From contig JBCBYB010000013.1 in the NCBI GenBank assembly GCA_039816045.1, positions 49,597-113,596 of the forward strand: DNA of 64,000 bases, given 5' to 3'. The first letter of the stretch is position 1. The number at the start of each line of letters is the position of its first letter. The notes under the pieces are model-generated. The model did no database searches. It was not told where the DNA came from and saw nothing but the letters and a program-made list of their open reading frames with translations. Position numbers and translations under genes: made by a program. This document shows, piece after piece, positions 32,393 to 41,486 of the stretch. The DNA comes from Thermohalobaculum sp039816045. Lineage in GTDB: Bacteria; Pseudomonadota; Alphaproteobacteria; Rhodobacterales; Rhodobacteraceae.

Positions 32393-32845
32393 TCATTGGA
32401 ACCCCGCTTCGAAGGCTGCATTGCAGGCCTCGGAATAGCCGTCGGCCGTCGGTTCACAGACCGACAGGGTTCTGCACCAGTCCTCGAACGCGCTCTCGGT
32501 CATGGCGAACTCCTCGATGATCACCGCGCGGAGCGCATCCGGGGAGACGGCGAACTTCTCGTCGGTCCAGCCCGCGATCTCGGAGCTGTCGGAGCAGCCG
32601 CCGCCGCGCCGCTCGGTATCGAGGGCAGTCCGGTGGACGTCCATCTCGGTGCCGCAGGCGTGCAGCGCGGTCACGACGTCCAGCATGTCGAGGAACCCCA
32701 TCATCGGAGGCGGCGACGTGGTGGTCAGCGGCGCATCCGCCGGCGGCTCACCGAGATAGCAGTGCGCCGGCTCTACGGCCGCGCCGGGGCTTGCGAGCAG
32801 CGAAGCACCCAGCAAAGCCACCGAAGGAAACAAGCCGCTCCGCAT
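32393..32845 (-). CDS. Secreted Cys-rich hypothetical protein
   Basis: This 150-residue protein starts at the ATG at 32845, which has GGAGGATCGG directly upstream. A Sec signal peptide (LFPSVALLGASLLASPGAA) is followed by a mature region with six cysteines that could form three disulfides and no recognised domain. It lies between fdsB and the GNAT gene on the same strand. I do not recognise a family; a periplasmic partner for the neighbouring genes is only a guess. Confidence 0.6.
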   Translation of the reverse strand: MRSGLFPSVALLGASLLASPGAAVEPAHCYLGEPPADAPLTTTSPPPMMGFLDMLDVVTALHACGTEMDVHRTALDTERRGGGCSDSSEIAGWTDEKFAVSPDALRAVIIEEFAMTESAFEDWCRTLSVCEPTADGYSEACNAAFEAGFQ

Positions 32846-32975
32846 CCGATCCTCCGTCATTCCGCACCGCCGGGCTGACCGTGGGCGTCCGCCAGATCCG
32901 CCGCATCACGTGGCTCGGTACCGGGGAATGCCGTGCTCATCGGACCTGCCACGCCAGAAGCCGCGACCTCACGCG

Positions 32976-34664
32976 TCAAACCTCGTCCGGGAAGTGCTTG
33001 ATCGTGAGGCGAATGGGATTGGGTGCCGCCTGGCCGAGCCCGCAGATCGAGGCATCCGCCATGGTCTGGCAGAGCTCCTCCAGCAGCCCGGTGTCCCAGC
33101 TGTCCGCTTCCATCAGCTTCACGGCCTTTTCGCAGCCCGCCCGGCAAGGGGTGCACTGTCCGCAGCTCTCGTCCTCGAAGAAGCGGAGCATGTTGAGGGC
33201 GGCGGCGCGGGCACTGTCCTGATCCGACAGCACCACCACGGCCGCCGAGCCGATGAAGCTCCCATGCGGCTGCAGCGTGTCGAAGTCGAGCGGCACATCG
33301 CCCATGGACGCAGGCAGCAGCCCGGAGGATGGCCCGCCCGGCTGATAGGCCTTGAACACATGCCCGTCCAGCATCCCGCCGGAAGCCTCGATGATGTCCG
33401 TGATGGTCGAGCCCGCCGGCAGCAGATGCACACCGGGGTTCTTCACCCGGCCCGAGACCGAGTAGGAGCGCAGCCCTTTGCGGCCGTTCTTCTCGACCGA
33501 CGACAGGATCTCCGGTCCCTCACGGCAGATCCGCGCGACCCAGTGCAGCGTTTCGACATTGTGCACGAGCGTTGGCCGCCCGAAGACACCGACCTGGGCC
33601 ACGTAGGGCGGCCGATGGCGCGGCAGACCCCGCTTGCCCTCGATGCTCTCGATCATGGCGCTCTCTTCGCCGCAGATGTAGGCGCCCGCGCCGCGGCGGA
33701 GATCGATATAGCCGGGGGCGACGATCCCTGCGCTCTCCAGCGCTGCGATCTCTTCGGCCAGGATGTGCAGCACCGCGGGGTATTCGTCGCGCATGTAGAT
33801 GAAGCAGGTCTCCGCCTCGACCGCCCAGGCGGCGATCAGCATCCCCTCGAGGAAGAGATGCGGCGTGCGCTCGAGATAGTAGCGGTCCTTGAACGTCCCC
33901 GGCTCGCCCTCGTCGCCATTCACGGCCAGATAGCGCGGCCCCTCGGCGCCCCGCACGAAGGACCATTTGCGCCCAGACGGGAACCCTGCCCCGCCGAGCC
34001 CGCGCAGCCCGCTGTCGAGCACGGTCTGTTGCACCGCCTCTGGGTCACCGCTCTCGCGGAGCGCGAGAAGCTGCTGGTAGCCGCCGGCCGCCTGATAGGC
34101 CGCAAACCGCTCATACTCCGGGATATCGGCGTGGAAGTGCTTGGCCTCGATCACAGCGGCCACCTTCTCGGGCGTCGCGTGGTCGATGTGGTGGTGGCCG
34201 ATCTCCAGCACGGGCGCGGTGTCGCAGCGGCCCATGCAGGGCGCCCGCAACACACGCACCTCGGCCGGATCGTGCCCGGCCTCGAGCGCCGCCTTCAGTT
34301 GCTGCGCCCCCGCGAGCTCACAGGACAGGCTGTCGCAAACCCGGATCGTCAGCGCAGGCGGCGGGGTCTCCCCCTCCTTCACCACGTCGAAATGGGCATA
34401 GAAGGTCGCAACCTCATAGACCTCGGTCTGGGAAAGCCGCATCTCCTCACCCAAGGCCCGCAGATGGGCGGCGGAGAGAGCCCCATGCGCATCCTGTATG
34501 AGATGCAGGAACTCGATCAGCAGATCGCGCCGCCGCGGCCGGTCGCCCAGCAGCGCCCGCACCTCGGCCAGCGCCGCATCGTCGAGTTGGCGGCCTTTCG
34601 GGGTGTGACGGCCTTTGCCGCCCCCTTGCTTCCAAACGCCGGACTTGGTGTCGAGCGGTGCCAT
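32976..34664 (-). CDS. fdsB: Fused gamma-beta subunit of formate dehydrogenase
   Basis: This 562-residue protein combines a NuoE/FdsG-like 2Fe-2S domain (about 20-180; cluster ligands in RVCDSLSCELAG and APCMGRCDTAP) with a NuoF/FdsB-like flavoprotein (about 220-555). The latter has the NADH/FMN region GLGGAGFPSGRKW and AVNGDEGEPGTFKDRYYLE, and the 4Fe-4S motif ESCGQCTPCRAGC. It accepts electrons from FdsA and reduces NAD. Classic fds operons keep G and B separate; here they are one gene. The ATG at 34664 follows a GGGAGAG site. It is divergent from the 2OG-oxygenase-like gene across 175 bases. Confidence 0.92.
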   Translation of the reverse strand: MAPLDTKSGVWKQGGGKGRHTPKGRQLDDAALAEVRALLGDRPRRRDLLIEFLHLIQDAHGALSAAHLRALGEEMRLSQTEVYEVATFYAHFDVVKEGETPPPALTIRVCDSLSCELAGAQQLKAALEAGHDPAEVRVLRAPCMGRCDTAPVLEIGHHHIDHATPEKVAAVIEAKHFHADIPEYERFAAYQAAGGYQQLLALRESGDPEAVQQTVLDSGLRGLGGAGFPSGRKWSFVRGAEGPRYLAVNGDEGEPGTFKDRYYLERTPHLFLEGMLIAAWAVEAETCFIYMRDEYPAVLHILAEEIAALESAGIVAPGYIDLRRGAGAYICGEESAMIESIEGKRGLPRHRPPYVAQVGVFGRPTLVHNVETLHWVARICREGPEILSSVEKNGRKGLRSYSVSGRVKNPGVHLLPAGSTITDIIEASGGMLDGHVFKAYQPGGPSSGLLPASMGDVPLDFDTLQPHGSFIGSAAVVVLSDQDSARAAALNMLRFFEDESCGQCTPCRAGCEKAVKLMEADSWDTGLLEELCQTMADASICGLGQAAPNPIRLTIKHFPDEV

Positions 34665-34839
34665 CTTAGCTCTCCCAGGGTTTTTTCGGACCCTCTGCCC
34701 GATGCCGCGACTTGGCAAATCCAAAGAGCGGATGCCGCTTTCGCTTGCGCTTATGGTGCAGCGCAGCATGACAGCCCTGGTTGCCGTAAGCCGTCGCTCG
34801 GACCATAGTCGGCGCCGCAAAGCCGCCACGAGGACCGAC

Positions 34840-35502
34840 ATGACCGAAGACCAAAAGAGCCAACCGACAATGGGAGGCCGCATCGTCAGGGCGTTCACAA
34901 CCCCGATCGGCCAGCACATGTGGCCCGACAGCGAGGCGCTCAATCAGGCTCTTTACGCCGAGATCATGGCCAAGGAGACGGAGAGCGAGGGCAGCCAGCG
35001 CTCCAATATCGGCGGATGGCACTCGGACCGGGATCTGTTGCTCTGGGGCACGGACGCCGTCACCAGGCTGCGCAAGCGCATGCAGAAGATGTCGAAGGAT
35101 CTCACCAAGGCGACCTTGCGCGGAACCACCGGAACGAAGGTCACCTTTCTGATCGAAGCCTGGGCGAACGTCTCGCGCCACGGCCATTACAACAAGGCGC
35201 ACATCCATCCGGGCTCGCACTGGTCGGGGGTCTATTACGTCTCGGTCGGCGAGCCGGAACCGGGCAGCGACTACAATGGCGCGCTGGAGTTTCTCGACCC
35301 CCGCAATGCCATCAACATGGTTACCCTACCCGATGGCAGTTTTGCCGAGGGCCAGCGGCTGCACCCGGTGCCGGGGCTGATGGTGATGTTCCCAAGCTGG
35401 CTGCGCCACACCGTCCACCCGTTCTATGGCACGGGCGAGCGCATCTCGATCGCGTTCAACGTGCGCATCGCGGCGGCGGACGAAGCCAAGACCGAGGATT
35501 AA
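34840..35502 (+). CDS. Putative 2OG-Fe(II) oxygenase (TIGR02466-like)
   Basis: This 220-residue protein resembles a group of putative 2OG-Fe(II) oxygenases. The core has KAHIHPGSHWSGVYYVSVGE, with His ligands and the typical WSGVYY strand, then a later metal-site segment RHTVHPFYGTGERISIAFN, where the Arg could bind the 2-oxoglutarate carboxylate. The ATG at 34840 follows a GAGGA site. Substrate is unknown. It is transcribed divergently from the formate dehydrogenase operon. Confidence 0.7.
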   Translation: MTEDQKSQPTMGGRIVRAFTTPIGQHMWPDSEALNQALYAEIMAKETESEGSQRSNIGGWHSDRDLLLWGTDAVTRLRKRMQKMSKDLTKATLRGTTGTKVTFLIEAWANVSRHGHYNKAHIHPGSHWSGVYYVSVGEPEPGSDYNGALEFLDPRNAINMVTLPDGSFAEGQRLHPVPGLMVMFPSWLRHTVHPFYGTGERISIAFNVRIAAADEAKTED

Positions 35503-35535
35503 GGCGCACCGGACCGGAGCGACACCCGGCGGAGG

Positions 35536-36429
35536 TTAAATCGGGCGGTCGAGGGTGCGCATCACCTCAGCCAGCGCGCGCAGGGCAGGCGGCACCGGGT
35601 CGCGGTCGGCGATCACAAGGCCGATCGGCTTCTCCACCACCGGATCGGCCAGCATGAGGCGGATGCCGCCCGCCGCATGGGGCAGGCTGTTGGCCAAGGT
35701 CTCGGGCGCGATGGTCGCCGCCAGCCCGAGCGCCACTTGGATCAGCGCGGCGGTGAAGGCGTTGGCCTCCATCACCGGCTCGGGCACCGCGCCCGCCGCG
35801 GCAAAGGCCTCGTCCAAAATCCGGCGGTTGCGCATGTTCCGCGTGAGCAGACAGAGCGGCAGGGCGGCGGCCTCCGCCCAAGTGATCTGGCCTTTTGTGC
35901 GCGGAGCGAGCGCCTCCGGACACAGCAGCACATAACGTTCCGGGTAAAGTGCTTCCGCCTTGGCGCCCGCGGGCAGTTCGGTGTCGAGATAGGTCAGACC
36001 CGCATCCAGGGAGAACGCCTCCAACCCCTGCCGGATCTCGCTTGAGGACATCGAGAAGAGTTGGACCGTCAGCCCCGGGTGATGCTCATGCAGCCGGACC
36101 GGCGCGCGGGCGGCAAAGCTGATCGCCGTCGGCACGGCGCCGATGGCGAGGCGGCCCGAGAGATGCCCCTTCGCCTCGGCGATCTCCTGGGCCATGCCAT
36201 CCGCATCGGCCAGCATCCGCCGAGCCCAGCGCAGCACGATCTCGCCTTCCCGCGTGAACCCCTGAAACCTGTTGCCGCGGCGCACGACCGGCGCGCCGAT
36301 CTGCAGTTCAAGGTTGCGGATGCGCGCCGAGAAGGCCGGCTGCGAAATCCCGCACTCCTCCGCCGCGCGCGCAAAATGCCCATGCCGCGCAAGTGCTGCC
36401 AGAAGCTGCATGTCCCGCAGATCGCTCAC
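35536..36429 (-). CDS. LysR-family transcriptional regulator
   Basis: This 297-residue LysR regulator starts at a GTG with a GGAGGA site five bases upstream. The N-terminal winged helix-turn-helix reads LLAALARHGHFARAAEECGISQPAFSARI, and the effector domain follows (GRLAIGAVPTAISF). LysR proteins often flank fds-type formate dehydrogenase genes, so it may control that locus. It is also divergent from the Gfo/Idh/MocA gene (102-base gap), which is an equally good target. Confidence 0.88.
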   Translation of the reverse strand: MSDLRDMQLLAALARHGHFARAAEECGISQPAFSARIRNLELQIGAPVVRRGNRFQGFTREGEIVLRWARRMLADADGMAQEIAEAKGHLSGRLAIGAVPTAISFAARAPVRLHEHHPGLTVQLFSMSSSEIRQGLEAFSLDAGLTYLDTELPAGAKAEALYPERYVLLCPEALAPRTKGQITWAEAAALPLCLLTRNMRNRRILDEAFAAAGAVPEPVMEANAFTAALIQVALGLAATIAPETLANSLPHAAGGIRLMLADPVVEKPIGLVIADRDPVPPALRALAEVMRTLDRPI

Positions 36430-36531
36430 CGCTGTCCTCCTGGTGCCCCGCGCCACGGTGCCATCGCCGCCCGGACGCCGCAAGCGCACGCAGCCCCTTG
36501 CACGCCGCTCCGGGCTCTGCATTCTTGCGGC

Positions 36532-37551
36532 ATGAGCGAGACCCCTTTCCGCGTGGCCGTCCTCGGGGCGGGCTATTTCGCGCGCTTCCACCACGAGGCG
36601 TGGCAGCGCTTGCCCGATGCGGATCTGGTGGGCGTGGCCGACCGGGAGCTGGCGCGCGCCGCGGAGAGCGGTGCCACGGCCTTCGATAGCCTGGAGACGA
36701 TGCTGGAGGCCACCCGCCCCGAGATCCTCGACATCGCGACGCCGCCACCGACCCATCTGGAGGCGATCGAGGCGGGCCTCGCAGCTGGCGTCCGGGCGAT
36801 CATCTGCCAAAAGCCGTTCTGCGGTGAGCTGGCCGTCGCGGAGCGCGCAACCGCTCTTGCAGAGGCCGCCGGCGTCCCGCTGGTCGTGCATGAGAACTTC
36901 CGCTTTCAGCCCTGGTACCGCGCGATCCGTGCCGCGATCGCCGAGAGGCGCATCGGCGCCGTCCACCAGGTTACCTTCCGCCTGCGCACCGGCGACGGTC
37001 AGGGCCCGCGCGCCTATCTCGACCGCCAGCCCTATTTCCAGACCATGCCGCGGCTCCTGGTGCACGAGACGGCGGTGCACTGGCTCGACACCTTCCGCTA
37101 TCTGCTCGGCCCGGCCGAGAGCGTCTATGCCGATCTGCGCCGGATGAACCCGGTGATCGCAGGCGAGGATGCGGGACACATTTTGCTCGGTTTCGCAGGC
37201 GGCGTACGGGCGCTTTTCGATGGCAACCGGCTGCTCGACCACGTGGCCGAGAACCATCGCCTGACCCTCGGCGAGGCGCTGGTGGAGGGCACGGAAGGCA
37301 CGCTCACCCTCACCGGCGACGGGGCCGTGCACCTGCGCGGTTTCGGATCTCTGGAGAGCACGGTTTTGCTGGCGCCCCGCACCTGGCCAGGGTTTGCGGG
37401 GGACTGCGTGCATGCCCTCCAGGCCCATGTGCTGGCGGGGCTGCGGGGAGACGCGCCCTTCGAGAACGAGGCCCGCGATTATCTCACGGTGATGCGGATG
37501 GAGGCGGCCGCCTACCGCTCCGCCGAGACCGGCACCCGCCAGACGCTCTGA
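36532..37551 (+). CDS. Gfo/Idh/MocA-family oxidoreductase
   Basis: This 339-residue NAD(P)-dependent oxidoreductase has the Rossmann start FRVAVLGAGYFARFHHEAW, the family motif with QKPFCGE in place of EKP, and the catalytic His-bearing segment LLVHETAVHWLDTFRYLLG. Family members oxidise sugars, cyclitols or related polyols; the substrate is not evident. The start ATG lies 102 bases from the divergent LysR gene. Confidence 0.87.
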   Translation: MSETPFRVAVLGAGYFARFHHEAWQRLPDADLVGVADRELARAAESGATAFDSLETMLEATRPEILDIATPPPTHLEAIEAGLAAGVRAIICQKPFCGELAVAERATALAEAAGVPLVVHENFRFQPWYRAIRAAIAERRIGAVHQVTFRLRTGDGQGPRAYLDRQPYFQTMPRLLVHETAVHWLDTFRYLLGPAESVYADLRRMNPVIAGEDAGHILLGFAGGVRALFDGNRLLDHVAENHRLTLGEALVEGTEGTLTLTGDGAVHLRGFGSLESTVLLAPRTWPGFAGDCVHALQAHVLAGLRGDAPFENEARDYLTVMRMEAAAYRSAETGTRQTL

Positions 37552-37653
37552 GCGCGGAACGGGCTTGCCCGATGCTCGACAATCGCTAGCGTCGGCCGAC
37601 GGTGTCCATTAGGCCCGAAGCGCATTCAGCCCCACTCGATTGGAGGACGTCCC

Positions 37654-38040
37654 ATGGTCGAAGACTACGCCAAGAAGATCAAAACCAACAAAGCCTCCCG
37701 CCAGGGCAACGAGAAACAGTTCAAAGCGCATGTCAAAGAAATCGGCGACATGCGCGCCAAACTCGGCAAAACCAACGAGCAGCTGCGCAAGCTCGTGGTC
37801 GAAATGAAAGGGCTGAGCGCTCATGCCGGGGATCTCTATAAGGAGTGGCTGGCCCTCGCCAATCAGATCGCAGCGCTGCAAAAGGAGGCGAAGGGAAAGA
37901 AGGGCGGCGACGACAGCAAGATCAAGGATCTGCACGCCCAAGCCGAGGCGGTGAAGGTCAATTGGAACAAGGCCATTGGCGATGCCAATGACGCGTCCCA
38001 CAAGATCAGCGACTTCAAGAGCAAGATCAACGCGCTCTAG
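37654..38040 (+). CDS. Small Lys-rich coiled-coil protein
   Basis: This 128-residue soluble protein is almost entirely charged and helical, with likely coiled coils around residues 30-80 and 90-125 and a GKKGGDD hinge. A TTGGAGG site precedes the ATG. No family is recognised. Its TAG stop shares the palindrome CTAG with the stop of the convergent ATPase gene, so the two genes end in the same four bases. Its proximity to a SMC-like ATPase/nuclease pair may be coincidental. Confidence 0.6.
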   Translation: MVEDYAKKIKTNKASRQGNEKQFKAHVKEIGDMRAKLGKTNEQLRKLVVEMKGLSAHAGDLYKEWLALANQIAALQKEAKGKKGGDDSKIKDLHAQAEAVKVNWNKAIGDANDASHKISDFKSKINAL

Positions 38041-41000
38041 GCACGCTCCGGCACGCGGTGGATGCGCACGGCCTCGCCATAGACCTCCCGGGCGATGTCG
38101 CAGAGATGGGCGTGGTGGGTGAGGCAGATCGCCTGACCGCGGCGCCCGATCTCCCCCATCAGGCGGAGCGCTGCCGCCGCCCGGCCATCGTCGAAGGTCT
38201 CCAGGATATCATCGGCAAAGAACGGCAGCGGGTCAGCGACGGCGGCAAAGCGCCGGTGCCCGGCGATCCGCAGCGCAAGATAGAGCTGAAACCGTGTGCC
38301 TTTGGACATCGCGTCGACCCCGATCGAGCCGCCACCCTTGCGCTGAGCCACCAGCCGCTCGACCGCGCCGTCGGGCTGTGTCGCAAGCCTCGGGAAGCTG
38401 CCCCCCGTGATCACGGAGAAGGCCTCCGCCGTGTGCGCCAGCATTTCGCTGCGGTGCCGGTCGCGATAGCGTGCAAGCGCCCGGCGCGCTGCAAGGGCCC
38501 CGAGATGGAGCCGGATCGCCTCTTCTGCACCGTCGGCCAGGTCCGCAAGAAGCGCGGCCCGGGTCTCGCCAAGGCGGACGGCGCGGTCATCGGCCCCGAT
38601 CTCGGCATAGGCGCGCCGGGCCTCCCCTTTGGCTTCCAGCGCCTGTTCGAGCGCCTTGGCCGCTGCCTCGCGCTCCGGCTCGAGGGCGGCGAGCTGAGCT
38701 GCCACCGCTCCGGGCGTCTCCTCGGCCAGACGGGCCTCGGCCGTGGCTGCATCGGGCGCCCCCAAAGCCGCGGCCAACGCCGCCTCCCTGTCGGCACGCT
38801 GGGTCTCCAAGGCCGCCCGCCGGGTGCTGTCGGCCACCCATTGCGTAAGGGCCTCCACCCGGGTCTCAGGCGGCGAAGCCAGGTCAGCCAGCGCCGCCAT
38901 CTCCGCCAGCCGCGCATCGATGGTGACGAGCCCGCGGGCCGCCCCTTCGGCCCGTGCGAAGGCCCGACCGCGTTCTGCCTCGATGGTTTGGCGCCGTTCA
39001 TGGGCCGCTCTTGCCTCGGCGACCCGGTAGGTCAGCGCCCGATGGGCCTTCAGCGGATCGGAAACCGCATCTTCCAGGAGCGTGGCCATGGCCGCCGCAA
39101 ACCGGTCCCGGTCGCGCTCGAGCTTGGCGATCCGGTCGGAGAGCTCCCCCGCCTTCGCCGCCAGATCCAGACGCTTGCGCAGCAGCGGCAGGAGGGGACC
39201 GGCGGTCTCGGGGGAAAGGCCGGACAAAGGACCGGTCGCCAGCTCCGCCCAGGCAGCCTCAGCCTCGGTGGCAGCGGCGACGGCACGCGCCATCGCACCT
39301 TGCCGGGCCACATGGTCATGCCGCCGGGCGGCCAAGGCCTTCTCCGCGGCCTCCGACCGCGCCGCGCGCTCGAGGGATTTCTCGGCGGTCCCTGCGGCAA
39401 GATCCGCCAGCATCCCGAGATCCGCTCCCGCCGGCACCGGCACCTCGCACGCCGCAAGGGCCGTTGTGAGCGCTTCGCTTGCCTGCTGGCAAGCAGCAGC
39501 CGCCGCCTCGAGGGCTTGGGCCTTTGCCACGGCAACCCGCGCCAGATCCACCGCGCGCGCCGCCCGCTCACACCAGGTGGCAAAGGCATCGGGCGGCATA
39601 TCCGACGGCAGTCCGAGGGCGGACAGGACGGGGGCGCGGGCGGCTGCCTCCGCGTCCCACGCCTCCATCAGCCGGGCACTCCGCTCCCCCTCCACCCGGC
39701 GCGCGGCTTCGGCTTCCGCCAGCGCACGCTCGGTCGTCCGGATTTCGGCGAGCCGTCCGCTCTCGACCACCCGCCGATCCCGAAGTGCATCGTCGTCGGC
39801 CATGGCGGCGGCGAAGGCATCGGCCGAGGCGTCGTCGAGCTGTGCGCGGTGCGTCTCCCAAGCGGCATCCCGGTCCGATCGGAGAGCGGCAGCCCGCGCA
39901 TCGGAGACCGGATCGCCCCCCGCCTCCAGAGCCGCGAGCCTCGCCGCCAGCCGGGCTCGGTCTGCCTCCGCTGTGTCCTGGCGTGACCGGATCTCCCGGC
40001 GGTCTTGCTCATGCTCCCGGAGGCGACGGCGCAGCGTCTCGACCTCTGCGGCAGACGGAACGGCCAGACCAGGAAGATCGTTTGCCGCCCCCTCCCAAGG
40101 CGTCAGAGCCTCGACAGCCGGTGCAAGCGCGGCCTCTGCCTCCCGCAACCCCGCCGCTGCCGTGGCCTGCCCTTCCAGCAAAGCATCGACCCGGAGGCGG
40201 CGCAGCAAGGGGCCAAGGGCGCTCGCAGCCTCCGGTGGGCGCGCATGATGGGTGGCGGCAGCTTCGGCCTCTCGCAGCGCGGTCTGGGCCTTTTCCAACT
40301 CGTCGCCGGCCGAGCGCAGCGCTGCAGCCGTGCGCTCGTGCTGGGCGAGGCGCGCCTCCAACCCCAGCAACCCCGCCTCATCGGGCAGCGCTTTCGTGGC
40401 GCCCTCTCCGCTGAGCCCAAGGCGCGCGTCCAGCGCCGCGAGCGCCGTTTGCAGGCCGTCATGCTCTTCGATCCGGCGCGGCAAGTCCTCGACCGCCGTT
40501 TCAGCCCGTGAGACCTCGACGGCCTCCAAGGCGGGTGCGAGTTCCAGCGCCTCGGCGTCGAGCGGCTCGGCGGCCAGAGCGTCCCCCAGACGTTCGGCCT
40601 CCTCCATGGCGCCACGGCGCTCCTCCACCCGAGCCGCGCGGGTGAGCGCCAGGCTCTGGATCTCCGCCTCCCATCCTTCCGGCACAGGCACACCAGACGG
40701 CAGCGCCTCGAGCGCGGTCCGGACAGAGACCAGCGCATCGCGGAGCGGAAAGGCGGCTGCCATAGCCTCGAGCCGGGTGACCTCGGCGACCACATGCTCG
40801 TGCTCGACCCGTGCCTCGTCCGCCGCTTTCGCTGCGGCCTCCAGCGCGTCGGCGAGGCGGGCTCCACTGGCCGTATCGACATCGGCCTCGCGACGCTCCT
40901 TCTCCAAGGCGGCGATCTCGGACCGAAGCCGGCGCAGTTCCGTCGCCCGCCCGCCAGGGCGATGGAACGCGGCCGCACGCCCCTCCACCGCCTCCAGGGC

Positions 41001-41486
41001 ACGCACAAACTCCGGATAGCCCGCCGCGGCGGAGAACAGCAGCGCCCCGAGCTCGCCCCGGCTCTCCAATATCGCCTCTCCGCCCGTCTCGATCGTGTCG
41101 TCGTCGAGGGAGAACATCGCCCGCACCTCCTCGCGGCCGAGACCTGCAAGCGCCGCCGTCAGCACGCCTGGATCGGCGGGATGGTCCTCCGCGCCGAGGA
41201 GGTTGTCCTTCTGCCGGGTGATGCGGGCGAGCGGCATGCTCTGCCCAGCGATCTCGATCTCCGCGCCCACCCGCATCACGGCGCGGGGGTGCAGGAAGCG
41301 ATAGTCGGTCTGCAAGCCGATGCCAAAGAGGAGATCGAGCCAGGCGTTGTAGATGGTGGATTTTCCTGCCTCGTTCGGCCCGAACACGATGTGCAGATCC
41401 GGGCCCTCGTCAGGGCGGGGGCCGAAATCCAGCACCGCATCGGTGAAGTGGCCATAGCGGGTGAGATCGAGCCGGCGGAGGCGCAT
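38037..41486 (-). CDS. YhaN-like SMC/Rad50-type ATPase
   Basis: This 1149-residue ATPase has an N-terminal Walker A (GPNEAGKST) preceded by MRLRRLDLTRYGHF, long coiled-coil arms (about residues 180-960), and a C-terminal ATPase lobe with the signature region MSKGTRFQLYLALRIAG and Walker B-like FFADDILETFDD. This is the layout of the YhaN/RecF-SbcC group. It overlaps the upstream nuclease gene by one base (TGATG), as in YhaO-YhaN pairs, implying a Rad50-Mre11-like complex acting on DNA ends. Confidence 0.87.
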   Translation of the reverse strand: MRLRRLDLTRYGHFTDAVLDFGPRPDEGPDLHIVFGPNEAGKSTIYNAWLDLLFGIGLQTDYRFLHPRAVMRVGAEIEIAGQSMPLARITRQKDNLLGAEDHPADPGVLTAALAGLGREEVRAMFSLDDDTIETGGEAILESRGELGALLFSAAAGYPEFVRALEAVEGRAAAFHRPGGRATELRRLRSEIAALEKERREADVDTASGARLADALEAAAKAADEARVEHEHVVAEVTRLEAMAAAFPLRDALVSVRTALEALPSGVPVPEGWEAEIQSLALTRAARVEERRGAMEEAERLGDALAAEPLDAEALELAPALEAVEVSRAETAVEDLPRRIEEHDGLQTALAALDARLGLSGEGATKALPDEAGLLGLEARLAQHERTAAALRSAGDELEKAQTALREAEAAATHHARPPEAASALGPLLRRLRVDALLEGQATAAAGLREAEAALAPAVEALTPWEGAANDLPGLAVPSAAEVETLRRRLREHEQDRREIRSRQDTAEADRARLAARLAALEAGGDPVSDARAAALRSDRDAAWETHRAQLDDASADAFAAAMADDDALRDRRVVESGRLAEIRTTERALAEAEAARRVEGERSARLMEAWDAEAAARAPVLSALGLPSDMPPDAFATWCERAARAVDLARVAVAKAQALEAAAAACQQASEALTTALAACEVPVPAGADLGMLADLAAGTAEKSLERAARSEAAEKALAARRHDHVARQGAMARAVAAATEAEAAWAELATGPLSGLSPETAGPLLPLLRKRLDLAAKAGELSDRIAKLERDRDRFAAAMATLLEDAVSDPLKAHRALTYRVAEARAAHERRQTIEAERGRAFARAEGAARGLVTIDARLAEMAALADLASPPETRVEALTQWVADSTRRAALETQRADREAALAAALGAPDAATAEARLAEETPGAVAAQLAALEPEREAAAKALEQALEAKGEARRAYAEIGADDRAVRLGETRAALLADLADGAEEAIRLHLGALAARRALARYRDRHRSEMLAHTAEAFSVITGGSFPRLATQPDGAVERLVAQRKGGGSIGVDAMSKGTRFQLYLALRIAGHRRFAAVADPLPFFADDILETFDDGRAAAALRLMGEIGRRGQAICLTHHAHLCDIAREVYGEAVRIHRVPERA

